Positions 36,317 to 44,220 of a stretch of DNA of 64,000 bases are shown one piece after another. Position numbers and translations under genes: made by a program. Numbering within the stretch: position 1 is the stretch's first letter; each line of letters opens with the position of its first letter. The stretch is from Opitutaceae bacterium (lineage in GTDB: Bacteria > Verrucomicrobiota > Verrucomicrobiia > Opitutales > Opitutaceae). Under the pieces are notes generated by a model. The model saw nothing but the letters and a program-made list of their open reading frames with translations, searched no databases and had not been told where the DNA came from. Location of the stretch: the NCBI GenBank assembly GCA_016711225.1, contig JADJTK010000009.1, positions 186,001 through 250,000 on the forward strand. Reading direction: 5' to 3'.

Positions 36317-36883
36317 TCAGGAGCTGAGGCATTCGATGATCTTCCGGGCGAAGAGGTGGCAGTGGCCGCCGGTGCGACCGGTGACGAGGTCGCCATCGAC
36401 GACCACATCCTCGTCGACGTAGACGGCACCCATGTTTACGGCGTCGCCGTGGAGGTTGTTGTGGGTGGTGAGCCGGCGGCCGCGCACCAGTTCTGGAGCC
36501 GGGGCGACAAGCCAGATCCCGTGGCAGATGATACCCTTGAGGATGGCCTTGTTGGCGAAGGCGCGCTGGAGGAACTGTACGGCCGGCGGCAGGACCTTCA
36601 CATCGGGCGTCCAGCGCAGGCGGTCGGAGACCATGCCGGCGGGCACGATGATGGCGGCGAAGGCGGCGAGTTGGGCGTCGGTGAGATCCTCGAACGAGTG
36701 ATCGCAGTAGAAGGGGGCGCGATACTCGTGGCCCTTGAACTCCAGGCCGGGCTGGCCCCAAAGCTTACTGAGGAAGACGACCTCGGCGCCCTCCTCGGCG
36801 AAACGGAACTTGTAATACCAGATCTCCGGCTCGTAGTAGTCGTTCTCGAGGAGGATGCCGATCTTCTTGCCTTGGAGTGTCAT
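36317..36883 (-). CDS. DJ-1/PfpI family protein (188 residues)
   Basis: A flavodoxin-like fold opening with GKKIGILLENDYYEPEIWYY, the family's usual start with an acidic residue near position 17. The nucleophile elbow is GIICHGIWLVAPAP, giving the Cys-His pair of PfpI-type proteins, and a C-terminal DLVTGRTGGHCHLFARKI follows. Members act as glyoxalases, chaperones, proteases or deglycases; a role in removing reactive carbonyl compounds would suit the aldehyde-handling genes around it. The ATG at 36883 is preferred to longer frames. It is one of two DJ-1-like genes in the cluster. Confidence 0.85.
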   Translation of the reverse strand: MTLQGKKIGILLENDYYEPEIWYYKFRFAEEGAEVVFLSKLWGQPGLEFKGHEYRAPFYCDHSFEDLTDAQLAAFAAIIVPAGMVSDRLRWTPDVKVLPPAVQFLQRAFANKAILKGIICHGIWLVAPAPELVRGRRLTTHNNLHGDAVNMGAVYVDEDVVVDGDLVTGRTGGHCHLFARKIIECLSS

Positions 36884-36906
36884 GACGAAGGGTGGAGGGC
36901 GAGGGG

Positions 36907-37608
36907 TCAGAACTTGATGTGGACGGCGAGCTCGAGCGCCTGCAGCCGGGCATCGGGATGGATGGTGCTGCCGTCGGCCAAGTTGATATCGAGGGTGGAA
37001 CCCTCCAGGCGGCGGTATCCAACGAGCAGGTCCACGCGCGGGGTGGGGCTGTACTTCACCCCGACGCGAAGCTGGTAGGCGTTGGTCCAGTCGCTCTTGG
37101 CATAGACAATCACCGGGCCACCCCACTCTGGCGGTAAGGTGCGCAGGGTCGGAGTGGTGAGACCGTTGATCGAGACCCGGTGCAGGCCAAGGCCTCCCCC
37201 GAGGTAGACGCTGGCCCCGCCCTGGCCGAGCGGGAACTCGTAGGAGTAGTTGGCCATGAAGGCATCGACGTCAACGTTGCCCGAGGACGGCTCGACGCCA
37301 ATGGCATCGCCGGCGGGGTCGGTGGTGTTGCAGCGGTTGTTGAAGGAGGAGACCTCCGCTTCGATGTGATGCGAGCGGGCCGCGTATCCGAGGGCGGCGT
37401 CGACCACGAAACCGGTCTTGAAAGTGGTGGATCCGGCGGAGTCGGAGGCGCGGGCCCGGCGTTGGGTACCGGCCGAGAGGCGGAGGTAGAACGAGTCGTC
37501 GCCTTCCGGGGTGACTTCCGCGGTGGTCTGCGCGTGTGTGGGAAGAACCAGGAGGCAAGCGCACCCGAGGGCCGCGGAGAGGCGTTTGAGTTGGTTGGAG
37601 GTATGCAT
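36907..37608 (-). CDS. Outer-membrane beta-barrel protein
   Basis: A protein of 233 residues with a signal peptide (cleavage near PTHAQ-TTAE). Alternating hydrophobic strands (FYLRLSAGTQRRAR, GASVYLGGGLGLHRVSI, RVDLLVGYRRLEG) and a terminal Phe (LELAVHIKF) mark an OmpA/OprF-like or OMP_b-brl barrel of about eight strands. It has no peptidoglycan-binding tail. It is flanked by soluble redox enzyme genes with gaps of 23-27 bases, so its presence in the cluster is unexpected; a channel or sensor for the cluster's substrate is possible but unproven. Confidence 0.85.
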   Translation of the reverse strand: MHTSNQLKRLSAALGCACLLVLPTHAQTTAEVTPEGDDSFYLRLSAGTQRRARASDSAGSTTFKTGFVVDAALGYAARSHHIEAEVSSFNNRCNTTDPAGDAIGVEPSSGNVDVDAFMANYSYEFPLGQGGASVYLGGGLGLHRVSINGLTTPTLRTLPPEWGGPVIVYAKSDWTNAYQLRVGVKYSPTPRVDLLVGYRRLEGSTLDINLADGSTIHPDARLQALELAVHIKF

Positions 37609-37635
37609 GGTCGGGAAAGTGGTGGCAGGGAAGGT

Positions 37636-39165
37636 TCAGCGACGAGCCGTCAAGATGAGGTCGGCGGCCTTCTCGCCGATCATGATGCAGGCGGCGGCGG
37701 TGTTGCCGGCGGGAATGGTGGGCATGACCGAAGCGTCGGCCACGCGCAGGCCCTCGACGCCGTAGACGCGCAGTTGCGGATCGACGACCGCCAGGGCGTC
37801 TCGGCCCATCTTGCAGGTGCCCACGGGGTGCCAGACGGTGCCGGCCCAGGAGCGGACGTACTCGATTGTCTCGGACTTCGTGGCCGAGGCGGGCAGGTGG
37901 ATGGCGCCGCCGGCGAACTCCGCCATCGCGGGGGTGGCGGACAACTCGCGGCAGAGACGGATGCCGTCGACGAAGGTGTCCACGTCGGTCGGGCACTGCA
38001 GATAGTTGGGCTGCAAATCGAGAGTGTCGGCGGGATTGGCGGAACGCAGGCCGAGCCAGCCGCGGCTTTGCGGCTGGATGATGATCATAACGAAGCCGAA
38101 GAAGTCGCCGAGGTTGGGCGGCGCCAGCGGGGGGACGCCGGCGCTGATGTTGATCTGCAGGTTGGGGGAGGCGGCCTCCATGCCCGCGCGGGTTTTGGTG
38201 AAGAGACCGGCTTCGCCGAGGAACTCCGGATACGGCAGGGGTTGCTTGGAGTGCTGCAGGAACGGCAGCAGCATGTGGTCGATCAGATTCTGGCCGACGC
38301 CCGGGAGGTCGGACTTCACCGCGATGCCGAGCTTAGTCAGGGCGTTCGCAGGTCCGATACCGGAGAGCTGGAGCAGTTTGGGCGAGTCGAAGGCGCCGGC
38401 CGCCACGATGATTTCGCGGGAGCAGCGAACGACGGACTCGGCGCCCGCCGCGCGGCAACGCACGGCGACGGCGCGGCCGGACTCGATCTCGATCTTGGTG
38501 ACGAGCACGCCTGTGCGGATCGTGAGATTGGGGCGGCTGAGAATCGGACGCAGGTAGGCCTGCGAGGAACTGGCGCGCTTGCCGTCGCGGGTGAGCACCA
38601 ACTGGTAGAGGCTGGCACCTTCCTGGAGCGCGCCGTTGTAGTCATGGTTGACCGAGCGCATGCCGAGCTGACCGGCACCTGCGACGAAGGCCTTGGCAAC
38701 CGGGGTGGGATTGGGGTTGTAGCGCACGCTCAGCGGGCCACCGACGCCGCGATGCACATCCGCGCCGCCTTCCCAGTCCTCGCTGCGCTTGAAGTAGGGG
38801 AGCACGTCGGCGAAGGACCAACCGTCGGCGCCGAGAAAATCCCAGGTGTCGAAGTCGCGCGGATTGCCGCGCACATGCATGAGGGCGTGGACGTTGGTGC
38901 TGCCGCCGAGAACCTTGCCGCGTCCGATCTTGACGGAGCGGCCGTTGAGCCCCGCCTGGGGCAGTGTGGCGTAGCCGTAGTCGTACTCCGGAGCCCAGGT
39001 GGCGATGATATCGCGCGGGGTGTCGAAAATCGGGTTGCTGTCCGGGCCTCCGGCTTCGAGCAGGAGCACGGAGTTGGCGGGATCGGCGGAAAGGCGGTGG
39101 GCGAGGGCGCAGCCGCCGGCGCCGGCGCCGATGATGATATAATCGAAAGCGGAGGGAGTGGACAT
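37636..39165 (-). CDS. GMC-family FAD oxidoreductase (choline dehydrogenase-like)
   Basis: A protein of 509 residues. The FAD-binding Rossmann motif is at the start (DYIIIGAGAGGCALAHRLSA), followed by LLEAGG and the GMC signature GRGKVLGGSTNVHALMHVRG. GAFDSPKLLQLSGIGP is the second signature, and the C-terminal active-site His is in TVWHPVGTCKMG. The enzyme oxidises an alcohol to an aldehyde or ketone. The acceptor and substrate are unknown. With the aldo-keto reductase, TPP decarboxylase and DJ-1 proteins nearby it suggests a short carbonyl pathway. Length is typical, and no lesion is seen. Confidence 0.92.
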   Translation of the reverse strand: MSTPSAFDYIIIGAGAGGCALAHRLSADPANSVLLLEAGGPDSNPIFDTPRDIIATWAPEYDYGYATLPQAGLNGRSVKIGRGKVLGGSTNVHALMHVRGNPRDFDTWDFLGADGWSFADVLPYFKRSEDWEGGADVHRGVGGPLSVRYNPNPTPVAKAFVAGAGQLGMRSVNHDYNGALQEGASLYQLVLTRDGKRASSSQAYLRPILSRPNLTIRTGVLVTKIEIESGRAVAVRCRAAGAESVVRCSREIIVAAGAFDSPKLLQLSGIGPANALTKLGIAVKSDLPGVGQNLIDHMLLPFLQHSKQPLPYPEFLGEAGLFTKTRAGMEAASPNLQINISAGVPPLAPPNLGDFFGFVMIIIQPQSRGWLGLRSANPADTLDLQPNYLQCPTDVDTFVDGIRLCRELSATPAMAEFAGGAIHLPASATKSETIEYVRSWAGTVWHPVGTCKMGRDALAVVDPQLRVYGVEGLRVADASVMPTIPAGNTAAACIMIGEKAADLILTARR

Positions 39166-39194
39166 GGCGATGGTTGGTTTGGGGCGGGGCGGGC

Positions 39195-40343
39195 TCAGGC
39201 CTCGGGACGATGAAGGAGATGGAAGGGGCGACGGTGGTTTTCGATGACGTACTCGCTGCGGCCGTAGAGCAGGCCGCGCGAGTAGAAGCCGGGCAAACGC
39301 GGGCTTCCGAACTCGAGCATGGGATACGGATAGGGGCCGACCTCGGGCCAGACGGAGGCGACCGCGGGCCGGGAGGCGGCCTCGACCGCCCGCCACTCCT
39401 CGGGCGAGAGCGTGAAGGTGACCGTGCCCATGATCTCGGCGCACTGGGCGGCGGAATGGGCGGCGAAGATCGGGATCGTGGGGACGAGCTGTTGGGTGAG
39501 CCAGCGCAGGGCAACCTGCACCGTGGGGCGGCCAATGCGGGCGGCCACGGCGTTCACCTGCTCCATGATCCGAAGGTTGCGGGACGTGGCGGCGTGCCAG
39601 AAGGCCTGACGCGCGGGATCGACGTGCTCTTCGAGCCGGCGATAGGCCGCGGGGTCGGGATTGGGGCGGTTATACTTTCCAGTACAGATGCCGCCGCCGA
39701 GGGGCGACCAAGCGCAGAGGGCGATGTCCTCCTCGTGGCACATGGGGAGGAACTCGGGCTCGGCGGAGCGTTCCGTGAGCGCGTATTCGATCTGGGTCGC
39801 GACGAACGGGGTGAGTGCGTGGTGCCGGGCGTGGGCGTTGGCCTTCACCAGCCACCAGGCGGGGAAGTTCGAGGCCCCTACGTAGCGGACCTTCCCGGAC
39901 CGGACGAGATCGTCGAGCGAACGCATGATCTCCTCCACCGGGGTGGTGTAGTCCCACATGTGCAGCCAGAGCACGTCGATATAGTCGGTGCGCAGGCGTT
40001 TGAGCGAGGACTCGACGGAGCGTAGCAGATTCTTGCGGTGGTTGCCGGAGGCATTCGGGTCGGAACCGTCCTTGAGGCCGTCGACCAGCGAATATTTTGT
40101 ACCCACGACCCAGTAATCGCGGTTGTCCTGGATGAACTCACCGGTGAGCTCCTCCGACTGGCCCTCCTGGTATTTGTTCGATGTATCAAGGAAGTTGCCG
40201 CCGGCCTGGGCGAAGGTGTCGAAGATGCGTCGAGCCTCGTCGCGCCCGGTTCCGATCGGTCCCCAATTGGTCCCGAAAGTGGTGCAACCCAGGCAGAGGT
40301 CGGAGACGCGCAGGCCGCTGCGACCGAGTAGTTTGTATTTCAT
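39195..40343 (-). CDS. Aldo/keto reductase family oxidoreductase
   Basis: A protein of 382 residues beginning MKYKLLGRSGLRVSDLCLG, the classic AKR opening. The catalytic region reads GGNFLDTSNKYQEGQSEELT, with the Asp and Tyr in place; the Lys is in VVGTKYSL and the His in DVLWLHMWD. NADP binding is indicated by QLVPTIPIFAAHSAAQ near the C-terminus. It is about 50 residues longer than most AKRs because of a C-terminal extension (ending PFHLLHRPEA). It would reduce an aldehyde or ketone. The gap to the GMC gene is 29 bases. Confidence 0.92.
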   Translation of the reverse strand: MKYKLLGRSGLRVSDLCLGCTTFGTNWGPIGTGRDEARRIFDTFAQAGGNFLDTSNKYQEGQSEELTGEFIQDNRDYWVVGTKYSLVDGLKDGSDPNASGNHRKNLLRSVESSLKRLRTDYIDVLWLHMWDYTTPVEEIMRSLDDLVRSGKVRYVGASNFPAWWLVKANAHARHHALTPFVATQIEYALTERSAEPEFLPMCHEEDIALCAWSPLGGGICTGKYNRPNPDPAAYRRLEEHVDPARQAFWHAATSRNLRIMEQVNAVAARIGRPTVQVALRWLTQQLVPTIPIFAAHSAAQCAEIMGTVTFTLSPEEWRAVEAASRPAVASVWPEVGPYPYPMLEFGSPRLPGFYSRGLLYGRSEYVIENHRRPFHLLHRPEA

Positions 40344-40435
40344 GGTGAGTTGGGGCGGAGCCGAGGGTGGCCTCGGACCTTCGCCCAGCGGTGGGAGCTG
40401 AAGTTGTCGCGTAACCGGATCTCGAACGTTCGGAA

Positions 40436-40822
40436 TCAGGCGAGGGAACCGTCGGGGTGCTGGACCATGCCGGCAAAATGGATGGCGATCTTGCCGTCGC
40501 GCAGCACCCAGCTGTCGGCGAAGATCATCTTGGCGGTCTGACCGCCAGCCTGGAGGGTGATGTCCTCGGTGACCATGAGGGTGTTAACGGTTTCGGCCCA
40601 GAAGCGGATGCTGGTCTGCAGCCCTTCGATCCCGAGGATGCCCTGCATGTGCCCATTGAGCTCCTTCTTGCCGCGGTAGTAGATGGGTTTTTTCTGGAAA
40701 CTGCTGATTAGCAAGCAGTCGTCGGTGTACTGATCGAGAAGCGACTGGATGTCCTTCTTGAGGATGAAGTCGATGTGGGCCCGGTAGAGGCGGCCGAGCG
40801 GGGAGTCGGGGACGTTTTCCAT
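40436..40822 (-). CDS. SnoaL-like / NTF2-fold protein, copy 2
   Basis: A protein of 128 residues with an NTF2-like cone fold: LYRAHIDFILKKDIQSLLDQ, then DDCLLISS and a final DGKIAIHFAGMVQHPDG. Such proteins are polyketide cyclases, isomerases or simple ligand-binding scaffolds; no catalytic residues can be assigned. The product is a neighbour and probably a partner of the second SnoaL-like protein, 12 bases away. The leader (ACCATCGCC before ATG) matches that of the GMC gene. Confidence 0.75.
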   Translation of the reverse strand: MENVPDSPLGRLYRAHIDFILKKDIQSLLDQYTDDCLLISSFQKKPIYYRGKKELNGHMQGILGIEGLQTSIRFWAETVNTLMVTEDITLQAGGQTAKMIFADSWVLRDGKIAIHFAGMVQHPDGSLA

Positions 40823-40834
40823 GGCGATGGTGGG

Positions 40835-41272
40835 CTAGAGTTTGACGGAGCCGCGGGCGTACTTGAGGCCGTCGACGATGTAGGTGACGATCTCGGGCTT
40901 CCCGGTCGCCGCGGAGCGACGTACGATCCAGGTTTGGAAGGCGTCGGCGATGATGCGCTCACTGGTGGCGGCGGGGGCCTTCCAGCGGCTGGCCTCCCAG
41001 CGGACGACGACCTTCACGGTGGCGGTCTCGCCGGAGATCTTGGCCTTGGCGCTTTTGACCGTGTGCACCTCATCGAAGAAGATGCGCACGACCGTCTGGA
41101 ACCAGCCTTCGAAGCCGGCCCAGCCGCGGATCGTAACCTCGGGAAAGCGCATTTCGAGATCGCGGTCGGCCAGCATCGGCAGGCATTCGACCATCGGGGC
41201 GTGGACATCGAGTTTGCGATACCAGGCGGCGGCGAACTCGGAGATTTCTTTTTGGGTCAGGGGTGTGCTCAT
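40835..41272 (-). CDS. SnoaL-like / NTF2-fold protein, copy 1
   Basis: A protein of 145 residues beginning MSTPLTQKEISEFAAAWYRK. LEMRFPEVTIRGWAGFEGWF and later AFQTWIVRRSAATGKPEIV fit the NTF2/SnoaL fold. An alternative ATG at 41296 would overlap the stop of the TPP-enzyme gene (ATGA) and add eight residues (MTPLLTPS). The pair of different NTF2-like proteins may form a heteromer or act on successive substrates. The function is unknown. Confidence 0.75.
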   Translation of the reverse strand: MSTPLTQKEISEFAAAWYRKLDVHAPMVECLPMLADRDLEMRFPEVTIRGWAGFEGWFQTVVRIFFDEVHTVKSAKAKISGETATVKVVVRWEASRWKAPAATSERIIADAFQTWIVRRSAATGKPEIVTYIVDGLKYARGSVKL

Positions 41273-41292
41273 GGAAGGAGTAAGAAGCGGTG

Positions 41293-43002
41293 TCATTGCC
41301 CGCACTTGACCCCGATGTGCTCGGGGTGGACGTCGCCGGTCAGCACGAGGTCGAGGAGGAAGGGCCCGGGGTGGGCGAGCATCTCGCGGATGGCGGGCGC
41401 GACCTCGGCGGGTTGGGACACCCGGCGGCCGGCCACGCCCAGGCCGCGGGCCAGCTCTACGAATCCGAGCGGCGGATTCGAAAGATCGAAACAGAGGGGG
41501 AACTCGTGCGGGGCCACGCCGGCCTCCTGCCACCACTGCTGGATGTTCAGTTGGAGGAGCTTGTAGGAGGCGTTGTTGCACACGACAAACTTGGCGGGGA
41601 GGCGGTGGCGGGCGGCGCTCCACAGGGCCTGGATGGTGTACATCGCGCCGCCGTCGCCGCTGAAGCCGATCACGGTGCGGCCGGGATTGAGGACCTGGAG
41701 ACCGATGGCCCCGGGGAAGCCCACGCCGAGCGAACCCCCGCGGGTCTGGAAGAACTGGCCGGGCTCGTGCGGGGGCAGGTAGCGGTTGAGGGCCGGGGAG
41801 TTGGTCAGGGCTTCGTCAAAGAGGATGGCGTCGGCGGGCAACTCCTTGGCGAGCTCGCTCATGAAGAGCGCGGAGGTCATCGGCGTTCGCTCGAAGGAGG
41901 CGGCGTCCGTGGCCTTCGCTTGCGCGTCCGCAGCGTGTTTGGCCTCGGCCAGGGACTGGACTGCCTGCGCGGCTTTCGCGGCCTGGACTGGCGTGCGGCG
42001 GGCCCGCAGAGCCGTAGCCAGGGCGGCGAGGGAGAGTTTGGGGTCGCAAACCACGCCAATGTCGACGCGGTGGTTCTTCGCGATCTCGTAGGCGTTGAGG
42101 TCGAAATGGACGACCTTGGCGGTCGGAGCGAATACCTCGCCGAGCTCCGGGAAGACCTCTGGTACGATGTAGGTGCCGACCACGAGCACGCCGTCGCCCT
42201 TGGCGAGAATGGCCTTGCTGGAGGCGCCGAACATGTGCCCGGTCTGCCCGCGGTAGAGCGGGTGGTCGTAGGCGATGTTCAATTCGCCGGAATCCACACC
42301 GTAGACCTCGGCGCCGAGCAGTTCGGCCACCTCAGTAAGCTCGGGCTGGGCGCCGGAATAGGCGACGCCGTCGCCCATGAATACCATCGGGCGCTCCGCG
42401 ACGAGCAGCGCGTCGGCCACCTGCTCGATCACCTCGGGGGCCGGGGCGACGCGGGTGGAGGGAGTAAAGGTAGGGCGGATCTCCTCATCGGTGTTTTGAT
42501 CGAGGATATCCTGCGGCAGGCAGAGGTAGACCGGGCCCATCGGAGCGGTGCCGGCGATCTTGATCGCACGGCGCAACATGCGGAGCAGCGAACGGGGGTC
42601 CTGCACCACGGCCGCCCATTTGCAGACCGGTTCGCACATGGCGACGAGATCACCCGCCATCTGCGCATCCATGGCGGCGTATTTGATGCCGGAGTCGCCA
42701 CCAATGACCACCAGCGGCGAGTGGCCGCGCTTGGCCTGGTAGAGGGCCCCGATGGCGTTGCCCACGCCTGGGGTACTGTGCAACTGCACGAGCGTGGGTC
42801 GGCGAGAGGCCCGCGCGTAGGCGTCGGCGGCCAGCACGGTGACCGACTCCTGAAGGGTGAGAATGTAACGAAAATCCGGATGGTCGCGGAGCGCGTCGAG
42901 GAACCCCTGTTCGACTGTGCCGGGGTTACCGAACATCACCGTCATGCCGTCGGCGATGAACTGCTGGAGGATGGCTTTACGACCGGGCAAGCTGGCGCAC
43001 AT
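41293..43002 (-). CDS. Thiamine-diphosphate-dependent decarboxylase (benzoylformate decarboxylase/ALS-like)
   Basis: A protein of 569 residues with the three domains of the TPP enzyme family. The N-terminal Pyr domain carries the activating Glu (YILTLQESVTVLAADAYARA). The middle domain is at about 190-330. The C-terminal PP domain contains the TPP/Mg motif (GFSGDGGAMYTIQALWSA, then VVCNNASYK). It opens with GRKAILQQFIADGMTVMFGN, as in benzoylformate decarboxylases and acetolactate synthases. It decarboxylates a 2-oxo acid to an aldehyde, or carboligates. The catalytic His pair of benzoylformate decarboxylase cannot be confirmed by eye. Confidence 0.9.
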   Translation of the reverse strand: MCASLPGRKAILQQFIADGMTVMFGNPGTVEQGFLDALRDHPDFRYILTLQESVTVLAADAYARASRRPTLVQLHSTPGVGNAIGALYQAKRGHSPLVVIGGDSGIKYAAMDAQMAGDLVAMCEPVCKWAAVVQDPRSLLRMLRRAIKIAGTAPMGPVYLCLPQDILDQNTDEEIRPTFTPSTRVAPAPEVIEQVADALLVAERPMVFMGDGVAYSGAQPELTEVAELLGAEVYGVDSGELNIAYDHPLYRGQTGHMFGASSKAILAKGDGVLVVGTYIVPEVFPELGEVFAPTAKVVHFDLNAYEIAKNHRVDIGVVCDPKLSLAALATALRARRTPVQAAKAAQAVQSLAEAKHAADAQAKATDAASFERTPMTSALFMSELAKELPADAILFDEALTNSPALNRYLPPHEPGQFFQTRGGSLGVGFPGAIGLQVLNPGRTVIGFSGDGGAMYTIQALWSAARHRLPAKFVVCNNASYKLLQLNIQQWWQEAGVAPHEFPLCFDLSNPPLGFVELARGLGVAGRRVSQPAEVAPAIREMLAHPGPFLLDLVLTGDVHPEHIGVKCGQ

Positions 43003-43097
43003 GGGCAAGGGGGCGGAATACTTCCGCCGGGCGACGATGCGCACTGCATCGCCGTCCGGCTGGGGGACGGGGAGGAGGCGAGGGGGCCAAGCGGCTG

Positions 43098-43925
43098 TTA
43101 CCAGCCGTAGCGACGCAGTCCCTGTTCGAGGGCGGCGACGAGCAGTTCGCCTGTCTTGTAGGAGTCGGCGGTGGAACGCCCGGTGATGAACGGGTAATCG
43201 ACCAAGGCCGACACATTGCGCCCGACGTTGCCGTGGAACCCGCCGTCTGGGCCAGTGGCGTCGCGCAGGATGTATTCGAGCGTGTAGGGCGGAGGGCCCA
43301 TATTGAGGTCGGAGCCCAGGAAGCCGGTGCCGTCGTGGTAGTCGTATTCGATCGGGTGGCCGGTGACGTGCTTGCCCCAGAGCAGGCTCTTGCGCAGGTG
43401 GTAGTCGCGAGCGAAAGCCAAGCAGGCCACCCCGTAGCACTCGGCGGCGATGGGTTTGCCGGCCTTATAGAAGCCGAGGATGAGGTCGTGGACGCGCTGG
43501 TTGTTCACCATGTCGACGATCGGGCCCGAGCCGCCAACCAGGACGATGGCGGCATAGTCGGCGGTGAGCGTGGCCAGCGCGGCGTCGACGGCGTCGTTGT
43601 AGCGTTCGAAGTCGCGGATGAAGGTGGGGGAACTCGGATACGGACGTTCGGGGAGGAGCTGCGTGAGGGAGAGCGGCTGGTCAAGCCGGGGGGAGGCTTC
43701 GAGGGCCTTCACCTTGGTGGCCATTTCAGCGGAGGTGACGGCTTTGCCCAGCGGCGGATCGATGTAGGTGGGATCCATGCTCGGCGGCAACGCGTGGGCC
43801 CGGCGGCCCTTGGCGGTGGCGAACTTCAAGGTGTACCCGGCCTTTTCCAGGGTCTCCAAGGGGCCGATGAGCTCTTCGCCCCAATAGCCGAATTCAGAGA
43901 GTACGATGAGGACTTGTTTGTTCAT
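43098..43925 (-). CDS. DJ-1/PfpI-type class I glutamine amidotransferase-like protein (275 residues)
   Basis: The start KQVLIVLSEFGYWGEELIGP and the Hsp31-like spacing mark a larger DJ-1 family member. The nucleophile elbow is IAAECYGVACLAFA with Cys in CYG. GKHVTGHPIEYDYHDGTGF and a C-terminal FITGRSTADSYKTGELL follow. Hsp31-type proteins act as glyoxalases or chaperones. It is the first gene of the long minus-strand cluster and faces the divergent phosphate-transport gene across a 295-base gap that contains a dyad element. A DJ-1 gene also lies at the start of the icf cluster as I recall it. Confidence 0.85.
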   Translation of the reverse strand: MNKQVLIVLSEFGYWGEELIGPLETLEKAGYTLKFATAKGRRAHALPPSMDPTYIDPPLGKAVTSAEMATKVKALEASPRLDQPLSLTQLLPERPYPSSPTFIRDFERYNDAVDAALATLTADYAAIVLVGGSGPIVDMVNNQRVHDLILGFYKAGKPIAAECYGVACLAFARDYHLRKSLLWGKHVTGHPIEYDYHDGTGFLGSDLNMGPPPYTLEYILRDATGPDGGFHGNVGRNVSALVDYPFITGRSTADSYKTGELLVAALEQGLRRYGW

Positions 43926-44006
43926 GCGCGGTAGGTGCTGCTTGCAGGTGTGGGGCCGGAGCTGGATGCGCAGCTGCCCGGACCAGGGGTTAGGGAATAC
44001 TACTCA

Positions 44007-44030
44007 GATACGTGCGGGCCCTATCGTATC
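44007..44030. promoter_or_regulatory. 24-bp interrupted palindrome, possible operator
   Basis: GATACG (44007-44012) and CGTATC (44025-44030) are perfect inverted arms around a central GGGCCC (44016-44021), with unmatched three-base spacers on each side. The symmetry centre is exact. It lies between the first gene of the minus-strand cluster and the divergent transporter gene, a natural place for a repressor or activator site. Confidence 0.4.
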
Positions 44031-44097
44031 CGAAACCCGTAAACTTGAGCGCGAAATGGTGCATAATAAGCCCGGCCACTGCGAATCTTGAAAGCTG

Positions 44098-44118
44098 CTA
44101 CTAGTTTGCTGATAGTAG
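44098..44118. promoter_or_regulatory. Short inverted repeat CTACTA-n9-TAGTAG
   Basis: Six-base arms (44098-44103 and 44113-44118) in the same divergent promoter region. The arms are short, so chance cannot be excluded. Confidence 0.25.
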
Positions 44119-44204
44119 TGGAAACTTAGTCGCGATTTCGGACCACTCGGCGGGGGGGGGCGGACGACGCTGTCGCGGCGGCTGGCAATCGCGACTTTTC
44201 CCGC

Positions 44205-44210
44205 AGGAGG
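44205..44210 (+). promoter_or_regulatory. Strong Shine-Dalgarno AGGAGG before the GTG at 44221
   Basis: AGGAGG with a ten-base spacer decides the GTG start at 44221 over an internal ATG at 44275, which has no ribosome site. It is the best Shine-Dalgarno sequence seen in the window. Confidence 0.6.
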
Positions 44211-44220
44211 AGCGCCCTGC

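Larger units (their letters stand above)
43926..44220. other. Divergent intergenic region with the head promoter of the 23-gene cluster
   Basis: This is the longest gap around the cluster and the only AT-rich one. On the minus strand TATTAT (complement of 44063-44068) lies 18 bases from TTCAAG (complement of 44087-44092), a weak sigma-70-like pair. A 24-bp dyad at 44007-44030 would then lie in the early transcribed region. No coding frame is convincing here. Confidence 0.35.
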
